Assembly: GCA_018697195.1 (NCBI GenBank)
Contig: CM031858.1
Coordinates: 76,604,663 to 76,668,662 of the forward strand
Source: Certhia americana
Taxonomy: Eukaryota > Chordata > Aves > Passeriformes > Certhiidae
Length of the DNA stretch: 64,000 nucleotides
Direction: 5' to 3'
Position 1 is the first letter of the stretch, and each line of letters opens with the position of its first letter. Positions 36,336 through 48,988 of the stretch are shown here, piece by piece. The translations under genes were made by a program, and so were the position numbers. The notes under the pieces were generated by a model, which was not told where the DNA came from, made no database searches, and was given only the letters and a program-made list of their open reading frames with translations.

Positions 36336-37425
36336 CAATGGATTATTTTAAAATTCTTGAGTACAAGTAGTGGTCAGATCACAGAAATGTGTTTTTTACA
36401 CTCAAGCCATTTCTCAAGGGACAGATTAAGAAATTTAAAGTAAACGTCAAGCCTAATAATCTTTATTACCTTTAAACATATTAGCTAATATAATTTCATA
36501 GAGTTCTGTAGAAATTAAAGTGCACAGTACTGTTAGAACGTGAAGCTTAAACTTTCAACCGTTTTAAGGATCACAATCCTTAATCAAAGTAAATATTTTT
36601 CTTTGCAACTCTATACATAAGAAGGAGTAAGGAAACATCAGGAGTCACTCTTTCAAAACACAAAGAGCTGAGAGCAATGTTGAGCTTTATCTCAACTCTC
36701 CTATTGTCCAGCTGCTTATTTACTAGGCATGAGTTTTAAGGGCTTAATAAATGCATGTTACTTTGTGAGATAAAGGAAAAGAGTACTTGTCTTACTGTAA
36801 ATGCATAGTAAACTATATTAACATTGTTTTCCTCCTTATTCAAATCTTTAAGGAAGAAAACTGCAACTTGCTCTTGTCTGAAATTTTGCAATTTCATCTC
36901 AAGAAATTCAACCACAATTATACAGACACAGGCTTTGTTTACATTTTCACAATACAGCATCCATTATTTTGAGACCTTATTTCAGATTAACCACATACAA
37001 TGAAAATGCTGCAGTAAGAGAACTAAAAGTAATTTGGTTAACTCATATTTGTTCTTGGAAAGCATAAGCAGCTTCCTTGATCTGCAACACACTTAAGACA
37101 AAATATATTGTTTCTAAGGGAGATTCTTAATTATACAGTTCTCAGATTTTAGAAGACACAAAGAAACTTGGCTGAAGACTTTTGTCGGGATGACATTTTT
37201 CATTTGTCTCTCAAAAGGAGCAAACTCCCATGAACATTCTTAAGGAGTCATTCTCTCAAGTTGCAAAGAAGTATTTGAACATCAATAATAAAGTCAAGTC
37301 TGTCACTCCAGCTGAGAATTAAGCTTTTCAAGGTTCAGAACTGCCACAGGGACACACTTCTTTTGAGGAACAAATCCAAAGTGGCACTGAAGATTATGTC
37401 TCCTGAAGGACAGTGGAGATTGCTT

Positions 37426-37427
<2 letters not shown>

Positions 37428-37460
<33 letters not shown>
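37428..37460. repeat. T33 homopolymer
   Basis: Thirty-three T in a row followed by GTTTTTTTG. Confidence 0.96.
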
Positions 37461-37461
<1 letters not shown>

Positions 37462-38181
37462 TTTTTTTGTTCTTTATATTTCTCTCCTTTGTCTTTTAAG
37501 GATGATTCATGTAAAAATTTGGGGGGTTATTTTGTTTATTTCCATGTCTCATTGGGACTAGAAATCATGGGCATATTCTTTTTTCTTTTCTCTCTTCCTC
37601 TCGACAAATTCAAGCGAACTCATATAGGCTTATTTTGTCTTTGAAGAGATTTTTATTTTGACTCAAAAAAACCTGATCTGAACTGATACCCTTGGGCAGA
37701 GTGAAAGTTTTTTTCATAAGTAAAGGCAACAAGTTATTTTATCTATTATTATTAAGCTATTATTTTATAATAGTTTAAAGAACAGAGACTTAACAGAGAC
37801 CAAACGAGAGTTGTGTATAGGTTAAGAGTAACAATGCCACAAGAATAAACATGAAGGGTGTATTTCCACCCAGGAAAGAAAAGCATAAAAATATACAAAG
37901 ACAGTGATTGAAAGATGTTCTTTAGCTGCATGGCAATCCACAGCATGCAATAGGGAAGAGAAAATAGCAGCATTGTGGGTGAATTTAATCTCTTACATGG
38001 CTCTTTTGACTTCAGTCATGTTACAGCAGAATAAATTCTTTTGATAATTCCCCCTTTTTATATTTTCCAAATAATGTAACTGGGACACATAAGCTCTCCA
38101 TTTATATGCAAGATAAATGCAGATGAATTCTTCACTGCTTGTGCTCTCAACAGCTAAAAAAGCCCCCAAAACACTTCACTT

Positions 38182-38214
38182 AACAAAACAAAACAAAACA
38201 AAACAAAACAAAAC

Positions 38215-38297
<83 letters not shown>
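38182..38297. repeat. (AAAAC)n then (GAAA)n compound microsatellite
   Basis: About six AAAAC units change into about twenty pure GAAA units. The 78-codon frame through it (repeating KERK) is a by-product. Confidence 0.97.
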
Positions 38298-38302
<5 letters not shown>

Positions 38303-40129
38303 AGTTACATGTGGTTGCTTAAAATTCAAGCCTATCAATACTTTAGAAACTGAAGCTGAAATATTTTTGAAGATCCTCTGTTCTCAGTCTTTTAAAAATG
38401 TCATCATTTACTGTATGTTCTCCAACCTTAAAGTAGTTGTAATTTGCTTAGCTTCTTATTTCTGACACGTATCAACAATGCAGAGTAACTCAATAAAAGT
38501 GACAGAGGTACCCTAAATGTATACCAAATGTATACCAAGTGTCACACTTCTCAGGTTCTTTCCTTGGAGGACTGGGCCCTGGGAATGGATCAATTACATT
38601 TTCAGCGCATTGCAATTGATTTTCTTTCAACATCTTTCCTTCAAGTTTTATCCCTTTCTTGCTGCTGGACATTCCATCTCTGTGCAAGCTTAGCCTGCAG
38701 ACTTCTATTCAGGATGATGAGCACTTAGAGTTTCTTTTCTCTTTTCTTGTCCACACTTGTAGCTTCTACAAGATAGAGGATAAACTTCACCCAGGCCCTC
38801 ATTTATGTGTATCTAAGAGCACATGAAACCCTTTTCCTTCAATAGCTCTGTGAGTTGCCGGATTTGGAGCTTTTCTACTTTGGGGTATGGGAGATGACTG
38901 CCCAAATAAAGGAGCTTCTCATGGGTAGACTCTGCTCATAAGTGAGTGACAAGGAATGCAAAGAGACATTTAGGGGTTTCATCCTGAATAGCATAACTGG
39001 AATATTCATGCAATTGCCACTGTGTAAACAGTAAGATGGCCCACACTCCAAAGCATTCAAGCCTTAGTAGACTTAAATGATCCTCTACCTTGAGTTTGCA
39101 TGGCAAGGTTTCAGCAAAAGAGGCTGCAGAGGCAGCCTTTGTGATACATTTAATATTTCTGGGTCCTTGGACCTGCAAAGTCAGTCTAGGGATCTCTTAT
39201 TTCACAAAATACATGGCAACACTTTCCAGGACTTCATTCTGCAATATTGCTGACTTTGTGGCTATAACCAACTTTACAGTTTAAATTCATTTGGCAAGCT
39301 AGAATACTGCTGCTTCTTGATTAATTTATTAAGGGAAGAATGGGTCCCTAAACAATCTGTCCTTACACTGTAAAGTCATCGATCCCACTTGTAATCTCCT
39401 TAAGTTGTCTCTCTTTTCAGCTATTCATACTTAATTCTCAGCAGATTCTGTTGACAGACACTCATCCTTGCTCGTCAAGTTCATGAGCCCTCTTAATCTG
39501 CACACGTTTATTATGAACTTTGAGACGTTTCATTGGCTTGGGGTTATTCATTATTGAAACATGGAGTTAATTGGGCAGATCTCAAATGCACAGGAGACAG
39601 GAGAGATTACAATTGCAAAACTGAATATTACACTTGGTGATTCTTTTGTTTTCTACTCTTCAACATATAAAAAGGAATCCCATTTATTATGTGTGTTTTC
39701 TAAGATTCCTACATTTTCTACAGTTGCAACTTAACAGTGTAATTCACTGCATTTTACAGAAATTCTTACCTTCTATACAGTAACATTTTCCTCTGTTCCT
39801 AACATACTTAAAACTACTCTTCTTAAACCTCTAATGCCAGTTTGCAAAAAAATGACATTGTAAGATAATATACCATGATGTTGCAAATGTTGGGATTTTT
39901 AATAGTCCTCTATCTTTACTTGAACCCACCCAAAACAGAAGAAACACACATTCTGTGAAAGATGTTATTCAGAAGCATCTCTCATTTAGAGTCCATTCTT
40001 GAACATATACTATTTTTTGCTTTGTACTTCCCCACAAGGTAGTCTTCTCATGATAAATATTTCAACCAGAAGGTGAAAGCAGTTAAAGGCTATAGGTCTA
40101 TTTCCTATCATAAACTGTGAATTTTAAGG

Positions 40130-41062
40130 TGTCTTAAATAAAAACAGGTGTAGGGCTGATGCTGTTTGGGTTTTGCCTTTTTTATACATTCATTGTATTC
40201 TTCACACATGTATTTGTAGCTCTGTAACCTTTTGTACTGTATTAGTGGTGGGGGGTCCATGCAACCTATGGTTAAGACCGTGGAAAAACTCCTCATAGTT
40301 AGGGTGTGCAAAAGCTCACTCCCATCACCCCCTCGAGGTTGATATGTTGATGTTTCTAGGATGTTCACAGTTCTTGTTACTTCCATTGGTTGTGTTGGCC
40401 CTGCAATGTTTTACATATTCCTAGTCCTCACATCCCATTGGAACCCTTACCTCAGACTCTGCCCTTAACCTAATATATAAGTTATTGTTTCAGCCTGGCC
40501 CTTGCCTTTTCTGTGCACCCCATACAGAGATTGCCTTCTGCACGTTTGTTATTTTAACCATTAAAGCTTCTTTTATTTTCGGGTGGCCAAATCATGCCTG
40601 TCTTTCATTTTTATTTTAGTGCCTCTGGACTTTCGCCCAAAGTCTTGTGTAACTTCTGCCATTACCACCTGAGCCCAGGATGCTATGTATTAGTGGCTAG
40701 GTTTCCCAGTAATTTTCCATGGCTTTTACCCCAGGCAAAAGGAACCAATGCTGAGAACAACTCTTTGAGATACATTTCATGGACGAAGTACAGCCAGTGC
40801 CAAGGGGGGGGGATTCCAGAGAAGGGCCTTGACCTGGCAGTGAATTGCATTACCACTTGTCCTCCTAACTGGCGTTTATTATCAGTTATACTAATTTCCT
40901 AAAACATATAAAAATATATTCACCCCTGGAGGGAGTGGACTTCTGTGGACATCTTTCCATAACTGCTCCTGAAGCCCTTCAAATAATTAAAGATCAGTTC
41001 TTATATTACCTCCTCACTAAAATTATCTGGAGTTTCATTTCCAGGTTAGAGAAAAGACAACA
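40130..41062 (+). mobile_element. LTR-like repeat, copy A, interrupted
   Basis: Matches the reverse complement of about 43582-44140. Shared blocks include ACATGTATTTGTAGCTCTGT, GAGATACATTTCATGGACGA, GGGCCTTGACCTGGCAGTGA, GCCCTTCAAATAATTAAAGA and the end CCAGGTTAGAGAAAAGACAA. A single ATTAAA sits in the 3' part. The copy is split after GTATTAGTGG (40243) by about 440 bp absent from copy B. The family name is unknown to me; ATTAAA plus a TGT...ACA outline suggests an LTR. Confidence 0.68.
40244..40686 (+). mobile_element. Nested LTR-like segment inside copy A
   Basis: Absent from copy B and bounded on both sides by TGTATTAGTGG (40233-40243 ctgTATTAGTGG context and 40686-40696). It contains AATATATAAG (TATA-like) and ATTAAAGC (polyadenylation signal), so it is itself LTR-like. 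The ends are not clean TG...CA and the duplication is longer than retroviral ones. A deletion between short direct repeats in copy B is the alternative reading. Confidence 0.5.
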
Positions 41063-42963
41063 GTATGAAAACAAAAAATACTGATACTAAGTTGCCAGTC
41101 TTCTCAATTAACTGCCACTTCTAATTCAGGATATGAGTATTAAATGCATTGTGCCTTCAACCAAAACGGATCATGATTAAATTTAGATTGATAAAAAATT
41201 TTCTTTACATATGTTCTGCCCAACAGTAAAAATTCATTTCTTAAAATAAACATATCAAAGACAAATGCTTGATGAGGCTGTTTGAAATCAAACTAGGAGT
41301 CAGGGATGAAAAGGTCAGCTGCCTTGTCTGTTTTTAAATGTCTCAAGCAAGAAGGATTCTGTAGTATTCCTTAGGAGAGAAGTACATTGTGATTCAAACC
41401 TTTTCTTATTAACTCTAACTGTAATCTTATTTTATAATCCTTTAATTATAAAACTTACAGTCAACAAGGCAATGCCATGCATGTATAACATCCTTCTAAA
41501 GACATTAGGGATCAATATTCCTTAATCCAGTGCCACCCCAGAGTGATTAATTATAACCATGTCTGTGTTCTGTCAAGAGCCAGTGGTAGGTACACATATT
41601 TATCCCATTTATAAACTAAATAAACTTACCAGACTGATACAGAATGAAAGGCCTCATGCAAGTTTAAGACACATTTCCCACTGTGAGGTAATACCCCAGT
41701 GGGAAAGAAGAAAGGCTTTTCAGGATAGAAGCTTAGTGTTAGCCAAGTAAATTGAGCAACTGGCTCCTTCTGTAACAAAGATGAATCTGCTTACTTAAGA
41801 GAAACAATTTAAAATAACCAGGCTGTCTCTTACAGTAGGACAGAAAAGATTAAACTTCAGAAGGAAACATTCTCTTGAAGTTCTGAAAGAATTCACAAGG
41901 GGACTGGTAGCATGAACTAACATGTTCCATTAAACAAGAGTAAGCTGAGCCAATCCTAGAAATCAGAAAAGTTAACTTAGGGCAAATTGCAAGCATTATT
42001 ACTCAGGATATCTGATAGAAACAGTCTGCTGGAAAAAGACTGAGGCATCCAAGTAAGCTGTCTGCAACAAATGGGAAATAAGGTTTAAGGTTTGGACACA
42101 GACTAGACTATGGTTCTTTTAAGAATCTACATCAACATGGAAATGTGTTCCAAAACCAAGCTAATATCAGGAGTCTACTATGGTTAAGTGGAGATCATTG
42201 TCAAAATGCAACTAATCAGAAGAACAATAAAAACAGATGAGAGAGTGAAGAATTAATCCCAGGAGGATATCTCAGTTTGCGTGACTCACAGGAACAGTGG
42301 AGTGTGACTGTGAGAGGATTCAACATTAAAATTCTGTCAGACTTTCCGTGAGTTTGACCAGTGCAAGCAGTAGGATGGAGAGGCAGTGAAATAAAGTGCT
42401 TTAATATAGTCAATTCAATAGTTTTATGAAACCTTCTAAGAAAACAGGTCACAACTAACTTGTTGAAAAAGTTGAAATCTGTTGACTTGTTCACTAAAAT
42501 TGTGGTCAGAGTCATAAAAAATATCTTTCTTCAAACACAAACTAGTCAATCCACTTGACAAAGGCTGTAAAGTCACCTGGGGACTAAGATGACACTTCAT
42601 ATCATACTATTTCTAGCATTTCAAGTGTCATAGTACTCATACTCTATGCTGTCATTTTAATACCAGTTTATAACTGTAACAGTTCTTGTCAGACTAGAAG
42701 ATATTTGAAGAGCAGGAACCATCTTTGTTGGTATCACAGAGTAGTGCAAACATTCTCAGTGGGTTCTTTTAAGCACAAACATAGGACAAGCAATAGCATC
42801 AGGGGATTTTTACACTATTAATAACTATTCACACTGATGCAAGAAACTAGGAAAATTAAGAGTTAAAAGAGTAGAGCCTAGCAAAAGTGTAGAAGCAATA
42901 TAGACAATATATCATTTACTTGACTTAGTTACATGTAGAAGCAAGATGAGAAAAATATTATAT
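41063..42963. other. AT-rich non-genic sequence
   Basis: Nothing recognised. Confidence 0.5.
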
Positions 42964-43377
42964 TGTGGAGATGCAGCTGGGCTCAAAACTGGCCAGAACC
43001 GGGTCAGGGGGTTTGGACTGTGCCCAAATTGGCCCTGCCAACAGGCAGGAAATAAGAGGTTGCTGTGATGAAGAAAACCACTGACCCATTTCAAACCCCA
43101 CCAACTCATTTCAAGAAGAGAACTGGGCAAGTGTAGTCAAACTTTAAACTCATTTAATATACAGCAGGGATAGGCAGGGTCAGGTAATGAGTATGTAGTA
43201 TGTTTTGGGTGACTTTATGAATATGTACAGTTTTTGAAAATAAATGGAGAACCAAGGCTTTGTGAATTGAGCACATGTCTTTGAGATGAGTCTCCTGCGC
43301 TCCAGTACTGTCAATAAAACATATCCTTTCTAATTTTAGTTAGTTGTTTTTTGTCTGTACTGCATATTTGCTTCAAC
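42964..43377 (+). mobile_element. Possible solo LTR
   Basis: TGTGGAGATGCAGCTGGGCT at the left and TATTTGCTTCAACA at the right give a TG...CA outline. Two AATAAA signals (about 43239 and 43313) follow an AT-rich part, and GAGATGAGTCTCCTGCGCTC resembles a U5. No target duplication found; called on outline only. Confidence 0.42.
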
Positions 43378-43581
43378 ACAAATAATTCCCCACCTGAAAC
43401 AAAACCAGTCATTTAGACTAAAAAAAAATTTAAATTGTGAAACTATAAAAAGCTTGAAAGCTTAATTGTTTTAAGAGAAATTAAGCATTTTTATTTTCCT
43501 ATTCACATTTCTGTGAGAAATTTCAAAATATCACTTTTAGGTTAGTAAATCCAAATTATAAACAATTTTCCTTTTAGCCTC

Positions 43582-44140
43582 TGGTTGCCTTTTTCCAACC
43601 TGGATATGAAAGTTGAGATAATTTTAGTAAGGAGGTAATATAAGAGCGGGTCTTTAATTATTTGAAGGGCTTTAGGAGCAGTTATGAAAAGCTGTCCACA
43701 AAAGTCCACCCCCTCCAGAGGTGAGTATATGTTTATGGGTTTTAGGAAATTAACATAATAGATAATAAGAACAAATTAGGAAGACAAGTGATGATGCAAT
43801 TCACTGCCAGGTCAAGGCCCTTCTCTGGATTCCCCCCCTCGGCACTGGCTGTACTTCGTCCATGAAATGTATCTCAAAGAGTTGTTCTCAGCCTTGGTTC
43901 CCAGGAAGAGCCAAGATGTCACTTGGCCTTGTATCCCCGGGGCTTGGAGTTCTGGAATTTATTTTCTCTTTCTGCCTAGAGAAAAGCCGTGGAAAATTAC
44001 TGGGAAAACTAGCCACTAATACAATATAAAATGCTACAGAGCTACAAATATATGTGCAAAGAATACAGAGAACATATAAAGAAGAAAAAAAGGCAAAAAA
44101 CAAATGGCATCTGTCTCTATGCTAAATCTTAACTCTTGAA
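43582..44140 (-). mobile_element. LTR-like repeat, copy B
   Basis: Inverted partner of the repeat at 40130-41062, about 2.5 kb away. It keeps about 75 bp (around 43900-43975, including CTTGTATCCCCGGGGCTTGG) missing from copy A, and lacks the nested segment of copy A. Confidence 0.68.
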
Positions 44141-47100
44141 ATTTTAATGACAAACTCAAAATATTGCTATATTCACAATGGTAAAGTTTATCATGCTCCT
44201 ATTGCCTGAGTCAAGTGAATTTGAAAATAATCACTACACTCTTTTCCTCCTCTCTTGGCAACTCTTCAAGGCCACTCTTATAAATTTACATGAGGATTCG
44301 GCTTAGCACCACAGTCAGTTGAAGATTTTGGTTAGTTGCTTTATCTAATTGGGAGATTTACCAAAATGTTGGGATGTTTTATCAAAATTATTAACCCACA
44401 AAATCTTTGGCATTTTAAAAATTAATCTTTCACTTTTAAGGTCAATATGAATGAAAGACAGAGGTTTCTTTGACTGCCAATATGCATATTCAATTGAATT
44501 GTAATGAACTCAGTTTCTGCCTCAAGCAAGACAGGAATTTAAATAAAAGTAATTTATTAATTCCATTTATCTTTATAAGATTGTCCATTCAAATTTCAAC
44601 TTGATGTGTTTTATGTATGTATGTCTAAATAAATACACCAAAGGACAGAAACCCTTATGAAGAGAATTAGAGAAGATATACTATCATTCATCAGCTGAGA
44701 AATTAATTTTTATTGCTGAGTTTTACATGTGCATGACAAAAGCTGCAGTTTGTTAAACAGGAACCTCAGCATTTTATGGACTTGCTGACTTCTCATTACT
44801 AAACGACATGGTCATGAAGACAGGAGGTTTTAGCAAGCAAATGGACCAATTAAAACATCAGCCAGCTTCCAATCATGTAAAGACTTGGACACAGAAGACT
44901 ACTGTTGGCTCGCTCTCATCTTTCAAATGTAACCACAAATTTAACCAAATTTAATCATCTGACTAAGGAAACTGGGTTGGACAACAGAAAGACAGAGTCC
45001 TGAAATTCAGCTGAAATGAGATTGATTTTTCACAGACCAGACTCCTTTTCTCTGTGTTGCATACCATGTGTGTTCTTGAATTATAAACTGAATACTTGCT
45101 TATGAGTTATACACAGCAGTGTAAACACATGTTGAAATCAATACCCTTAACAGTCCTAATATTGGGAAAGGGAATGATGATGAAGTACCATATGAACAAT
45201 ACACATATAAGGACAATGTGAATGACCACTCAGATTATATCTGATTTAGCTGATTTAAATGAAACTTAGACAAGACAAAGATATACTACAGAAGACCACA
45301 AGGGCTAGATTAATTTTTTGGTTCCAAGTGCTTGTGGACTTAAATATCACCTCATTTCTTCATGGTTTGGGCTGTCCTGGATAACAGTGTCTATAATTCT
45401 GCCTCTTTTCATGAAGAACTTTGAAATAAGTCAGACGTAGAAAGCCTCTACATTCTATAACTTAAATGGTTTTTGCTTCCATGATTTTGATCATTTCCCT
45501 GATGTCACTTTTAGCAAACCAGAATATTCTACAGGAAGAAGCTGCACAGTTTCATTAAACACTTTAAAATAAAGAACAATTATTTTGTTTGGTTTGTATG
45601 TTTCTCCTGATTTTTCTCAGGTTCACTTACTGTCATATTTAAGGACACAATGGGATTGATTTCTTTTTTTACAAGATACATAGATGGAGAAACATTGTCT
45701 CCAAATGTGGAACAGATGGTCAGTAGGAAAATCTTTCACATCAGGATGGAAGCAGATTATTTCAGTGAATGCGTGAGAAATTTGCTACCGCTGAAGTCTT
45801 TCTCATAGATCTCAGCTGGGCTCTGCTGCATGAGAAACTCCAGGTTATCTGAGACCTACTGAAACTATCATAGTAAGAAAATACCACTGCTCAGATATTT
45901 TTGGCATCAAACTATTTACTGTGAGTTGACAATTCATGAGATTAGTTGGGTGCTAAGTAATATTTTGCTTGCTTTGGTGAAACCATGGGTACAAAGTAAC
46001 CAATATCCAGCCTTTTTTCCTCCTTCCCCATTGCACCTGATATACTCATCATCTGACAGCTTATCCCTACATCACACAACCCTCCACCCACAAGATGCTT
46101 CAGTCTTCCCGTTCATACACACTCAAGTTTGTATATTTAGCGGCCTCCAAAGCTAAAGATCTTCAAATTGCACTCCAAGAAGATGAGTTTTTCCCCTGGC
46201 TCAGAGCAAATTTGTACTGAAGCAAATCTAGAAATTCACATAACATTGCAATTACTGTAATTTCAGGAATGTGCAAATAATGGAATAAGGCTGCAGTTCT
46301 GGACTTAGATTGGGACTTTTGTGCAAGCTGGTCATTGCTAATATATTACATATCATATTAAGATCATAATTTTGAAAACAGATCAGGTATGATTGCAAAA
46401 TTTTCTACTATACCCATTTCTAGAAGTGTCCTTGTTAGATAACCAAACAACCATGCTCTTTTTATCCAGTTTAGGTTTTTTTGTTTGTTTGTTTTTTGGT
46501 TTGGTTTTGGGTTTGGTTTGGGGTTTTTGGGGGTTTTGGGGTGGGGTTTTTTGGGTTTTGTTTTGGGTTTTTTTGTTGGTTTTTTTAATGAAATGAGTGA
46601 TGAGGTGTTAGTAAGAGAAGGGATGGGTACCTGATGTAAACTGAATTACTGCAGTTTATGCAGGAATAAAAAAAATAGAATCAAGAGAATTTTTGACGTA
46701 GCAGTATCAGATAAAAATACAAAAATATCAGGAGTATGGCTGATATTCTAGTTTCAGCATCTACACTTCAAACAGCTGCCTGAACTACTTTTTGAGAAAA
46801 ATGGATATGTTCAGTTGCATAATCTTCTAAACATCCCCAACTCACTCACTTCCCCAACAGATTAATTATTCTAAAATTATTTATATATGCATATCCTTTA
46901 ATACAAATCTAGACATTTCAGATGTGAAAAACTATGCTACACCTTACTAAAGTTACTGCATCCTACTTGGAAGGGAAACATGGCAAAACTAACCATCTAA
47001 TAAACCTGATGTCCACAAGAACAATTAGGAGTTTAAAGAAAGGTCGGTTGGGAAGAACAGGATACTAACAGAACAATTTATTGGTGTTTCTGGCAGAGAA

Positions 47101-48465
47101 CTACAGACTGAAATTATGATTTCCTGTGCAGAATACACTGGTAATACTATCCTTGATTCTTCCCTAACTTCCTAAAGGAGAGACCTTGTATAGGTGATGC
47201 CTCTGACTCAAAAAACTTATTGCTAGTATGGTTGATTCACTCACAGCCTAAGAGTTCAAAGTTCTTAATACAGGTTTATGTCAATAACCAATGACAAAAA
47301 TATTTGCCCTGTCTCCTAACTTGCAGTTAACTCGATTCCATTGCAGTCAGCAGCAGTTACTGTATCAAGGTTGATTCCCTGTTTCAACCCTTTGGCCCCA
47401 CCCTTCCCTTGCTGCTAACAGTGGACCCTTTCTACTGTGTCACACTCCTCTCTCCCTTACTTTATATAACCTGCAGTGGAGGCTCTGGACAGTCATACAG
47501 GCAGGACCTTCTGTGCTGAAAGCCCAGCCTCAGGATTTTGGTTCCCAGTGTATAATCCCTTTACTCAGCTCAGCCCTAAGAGCCCATTTAGCAGAAGAGC
47601 AGACATCCTCCCTTGATTTTTTCCTATTCCTTGTCTCTCCTTCTGCTGTATCTGGCTTTCTGCCCTTTCACAGAAAAAACTGCCAAAGAGACCAAACAGA
47701 TGGACTCAGAAAGATCACAAAAGAGATCTCTCTGGAAGCAGAGATCTCTGATGTCTTCAGACTACGACCAGAGACTGAAACTTTATTGTAGCAACCCCGT
47801 GTCTTTTACATGGTTCTCACTTCTCAGTTGACTTCAGGGCTGCCACTTCTCTCTCTTGCTCTGATTTGTTTTAACACTGTCAGCACCTTTTCTGACTTCT
47901 CTCCATGCAGTCCAGTTGGACTTGCATTCTGACAACAGGACCAAAGAGAAGTTGTTTCTACATTTTCCTCAGGTGTTCAATAAACCACACACACAAACAT
48001 TAAATCATATTGATGCTTTTAACACTCCTGTTTCTACACACAATGACATCCTCATTGCATTGTTGTACATCTAAGTGATCGCCATAATTCTCAATTGAAC
48101 TGGAAACCAACAAAAATATGGTAGAATAAATCAAATCTAATAAAGTGATATAAATTACTACTTATAACTTATAATTTGTATGCAGTCAACAAGGAAAATT
48201 AATACTTATTTATCAAATTTGATTAGATGCCTCATAGCTGTAATTAAAGGTAAGTGTTTTGGATTTAAAATTTGTGGTCTTGTTAATTTTAAGTATCATT
48301 TATCAAGGACGATGTAAGTTGGCCTGTGAACTTTGAAATTTTCCAGGGTTTTCATGAAGAGAGGAGATTTTGCTTGAGATTGTGGACCAGATCACCTCCC
48401 CCACCTATCTATTTCACAGTAAATGAACATGCATACTTAATTTGGGTGTTAAATCATAATAATTC
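44141..48465. other. AT-rich non-genic sequence
   Basis: No gene recognised. A C/T-rich block at about 47330-47880 has TTTATATAACC and a 92-codon frame (47513-47791). It has the look of an unclassified LTR U3-R region, but I cannot define its ends. Two identical palindromic decamers AGAGATCTCT lie at 47722-47731 and 47740-47749. Confidence 0.45.
46473..46588 (+). repeat. GT-only low-complexity tract with G-quadruplex motif
   Basis: The plus strand is almost all G and T. Four G-tracts of at least four lie at 46520-46523, 46529-46533, 46538-46541 and 46543-46546, separated by 5, 4 and 1 bases, which satisfies the usual G-quadruplex pattern. Confidence 0.9.
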
Positions 48466-48988
48466 TTTGTGAATTAAGCCCAGCATGCAGCTCAGCCCCA
48501 CACAGCCATTCACTCATTTCCCGCAGTGGCATTGGAGGGAAAGGGGAAGGATAGCAATGAGAAAATTTCTGGACTGAGACAAAGACACTTTAGTAGGAAA
48601 AGCAAAACCCATACACAAACAAAGCCAAATGAGGGATTCATTCACCACTTCCCATTGGCAGGTAGGTGTTCAGCTATCCTGAGGAATGTCAGGCTTCATC
48701 ACGTTTAGCAGTTACTTGGGATGTCTAACAACATCACTCAGAATGTCCCCCCAGCTGCATGTGCTGACCATGATGTCATATAGCATGGAATATCCCTTGG
48801 GACAGTTGGGGTCAGCTGTCCCAGCTGCCCACTTGCTGGTGGGCTGGAGGGAGAAGGAGGAAAGCATTTAAGCAATGCCTAAAACTTCCCTGTATTATCA
48901 AAACTGGTTTGGTCACAAGCCCAAAACACAGCATTATATGAGCTGCTATGAAAAACATTTACTCTTATCACAGCCATAAACCAGCAGA
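48466..48988 (-). mobile_element. ERVL-type LTR, near full length
   Basis: Reverse-complemented avian ERVL-type LTR. It includes CATTCACTCATTTCCCGCAG, CATTCACCACTTCCCATTGG, GGTGTTCAGCTATCCTGAGG, GATGTCATATAGCATGGAAT and GGGTCAGCTGTCCCAGCTG. The right end decays as CACAGCCATAAACCAGCAGA. The ends are approximate and no target duplication was found. Confidence 0.87.

Larger units (their letters stand above)
36336..40129. other. AT-rich non-genic sequence
   Basis: No gene recognised. A short duplication AATGTATACC occurs twice at about 38516-38536. Confidence 0.5.

Noticed and set aside
38117..38353. 78-codon ORF with repeating KERK
   Set aside because: Translation of the GAAA microsatellite.
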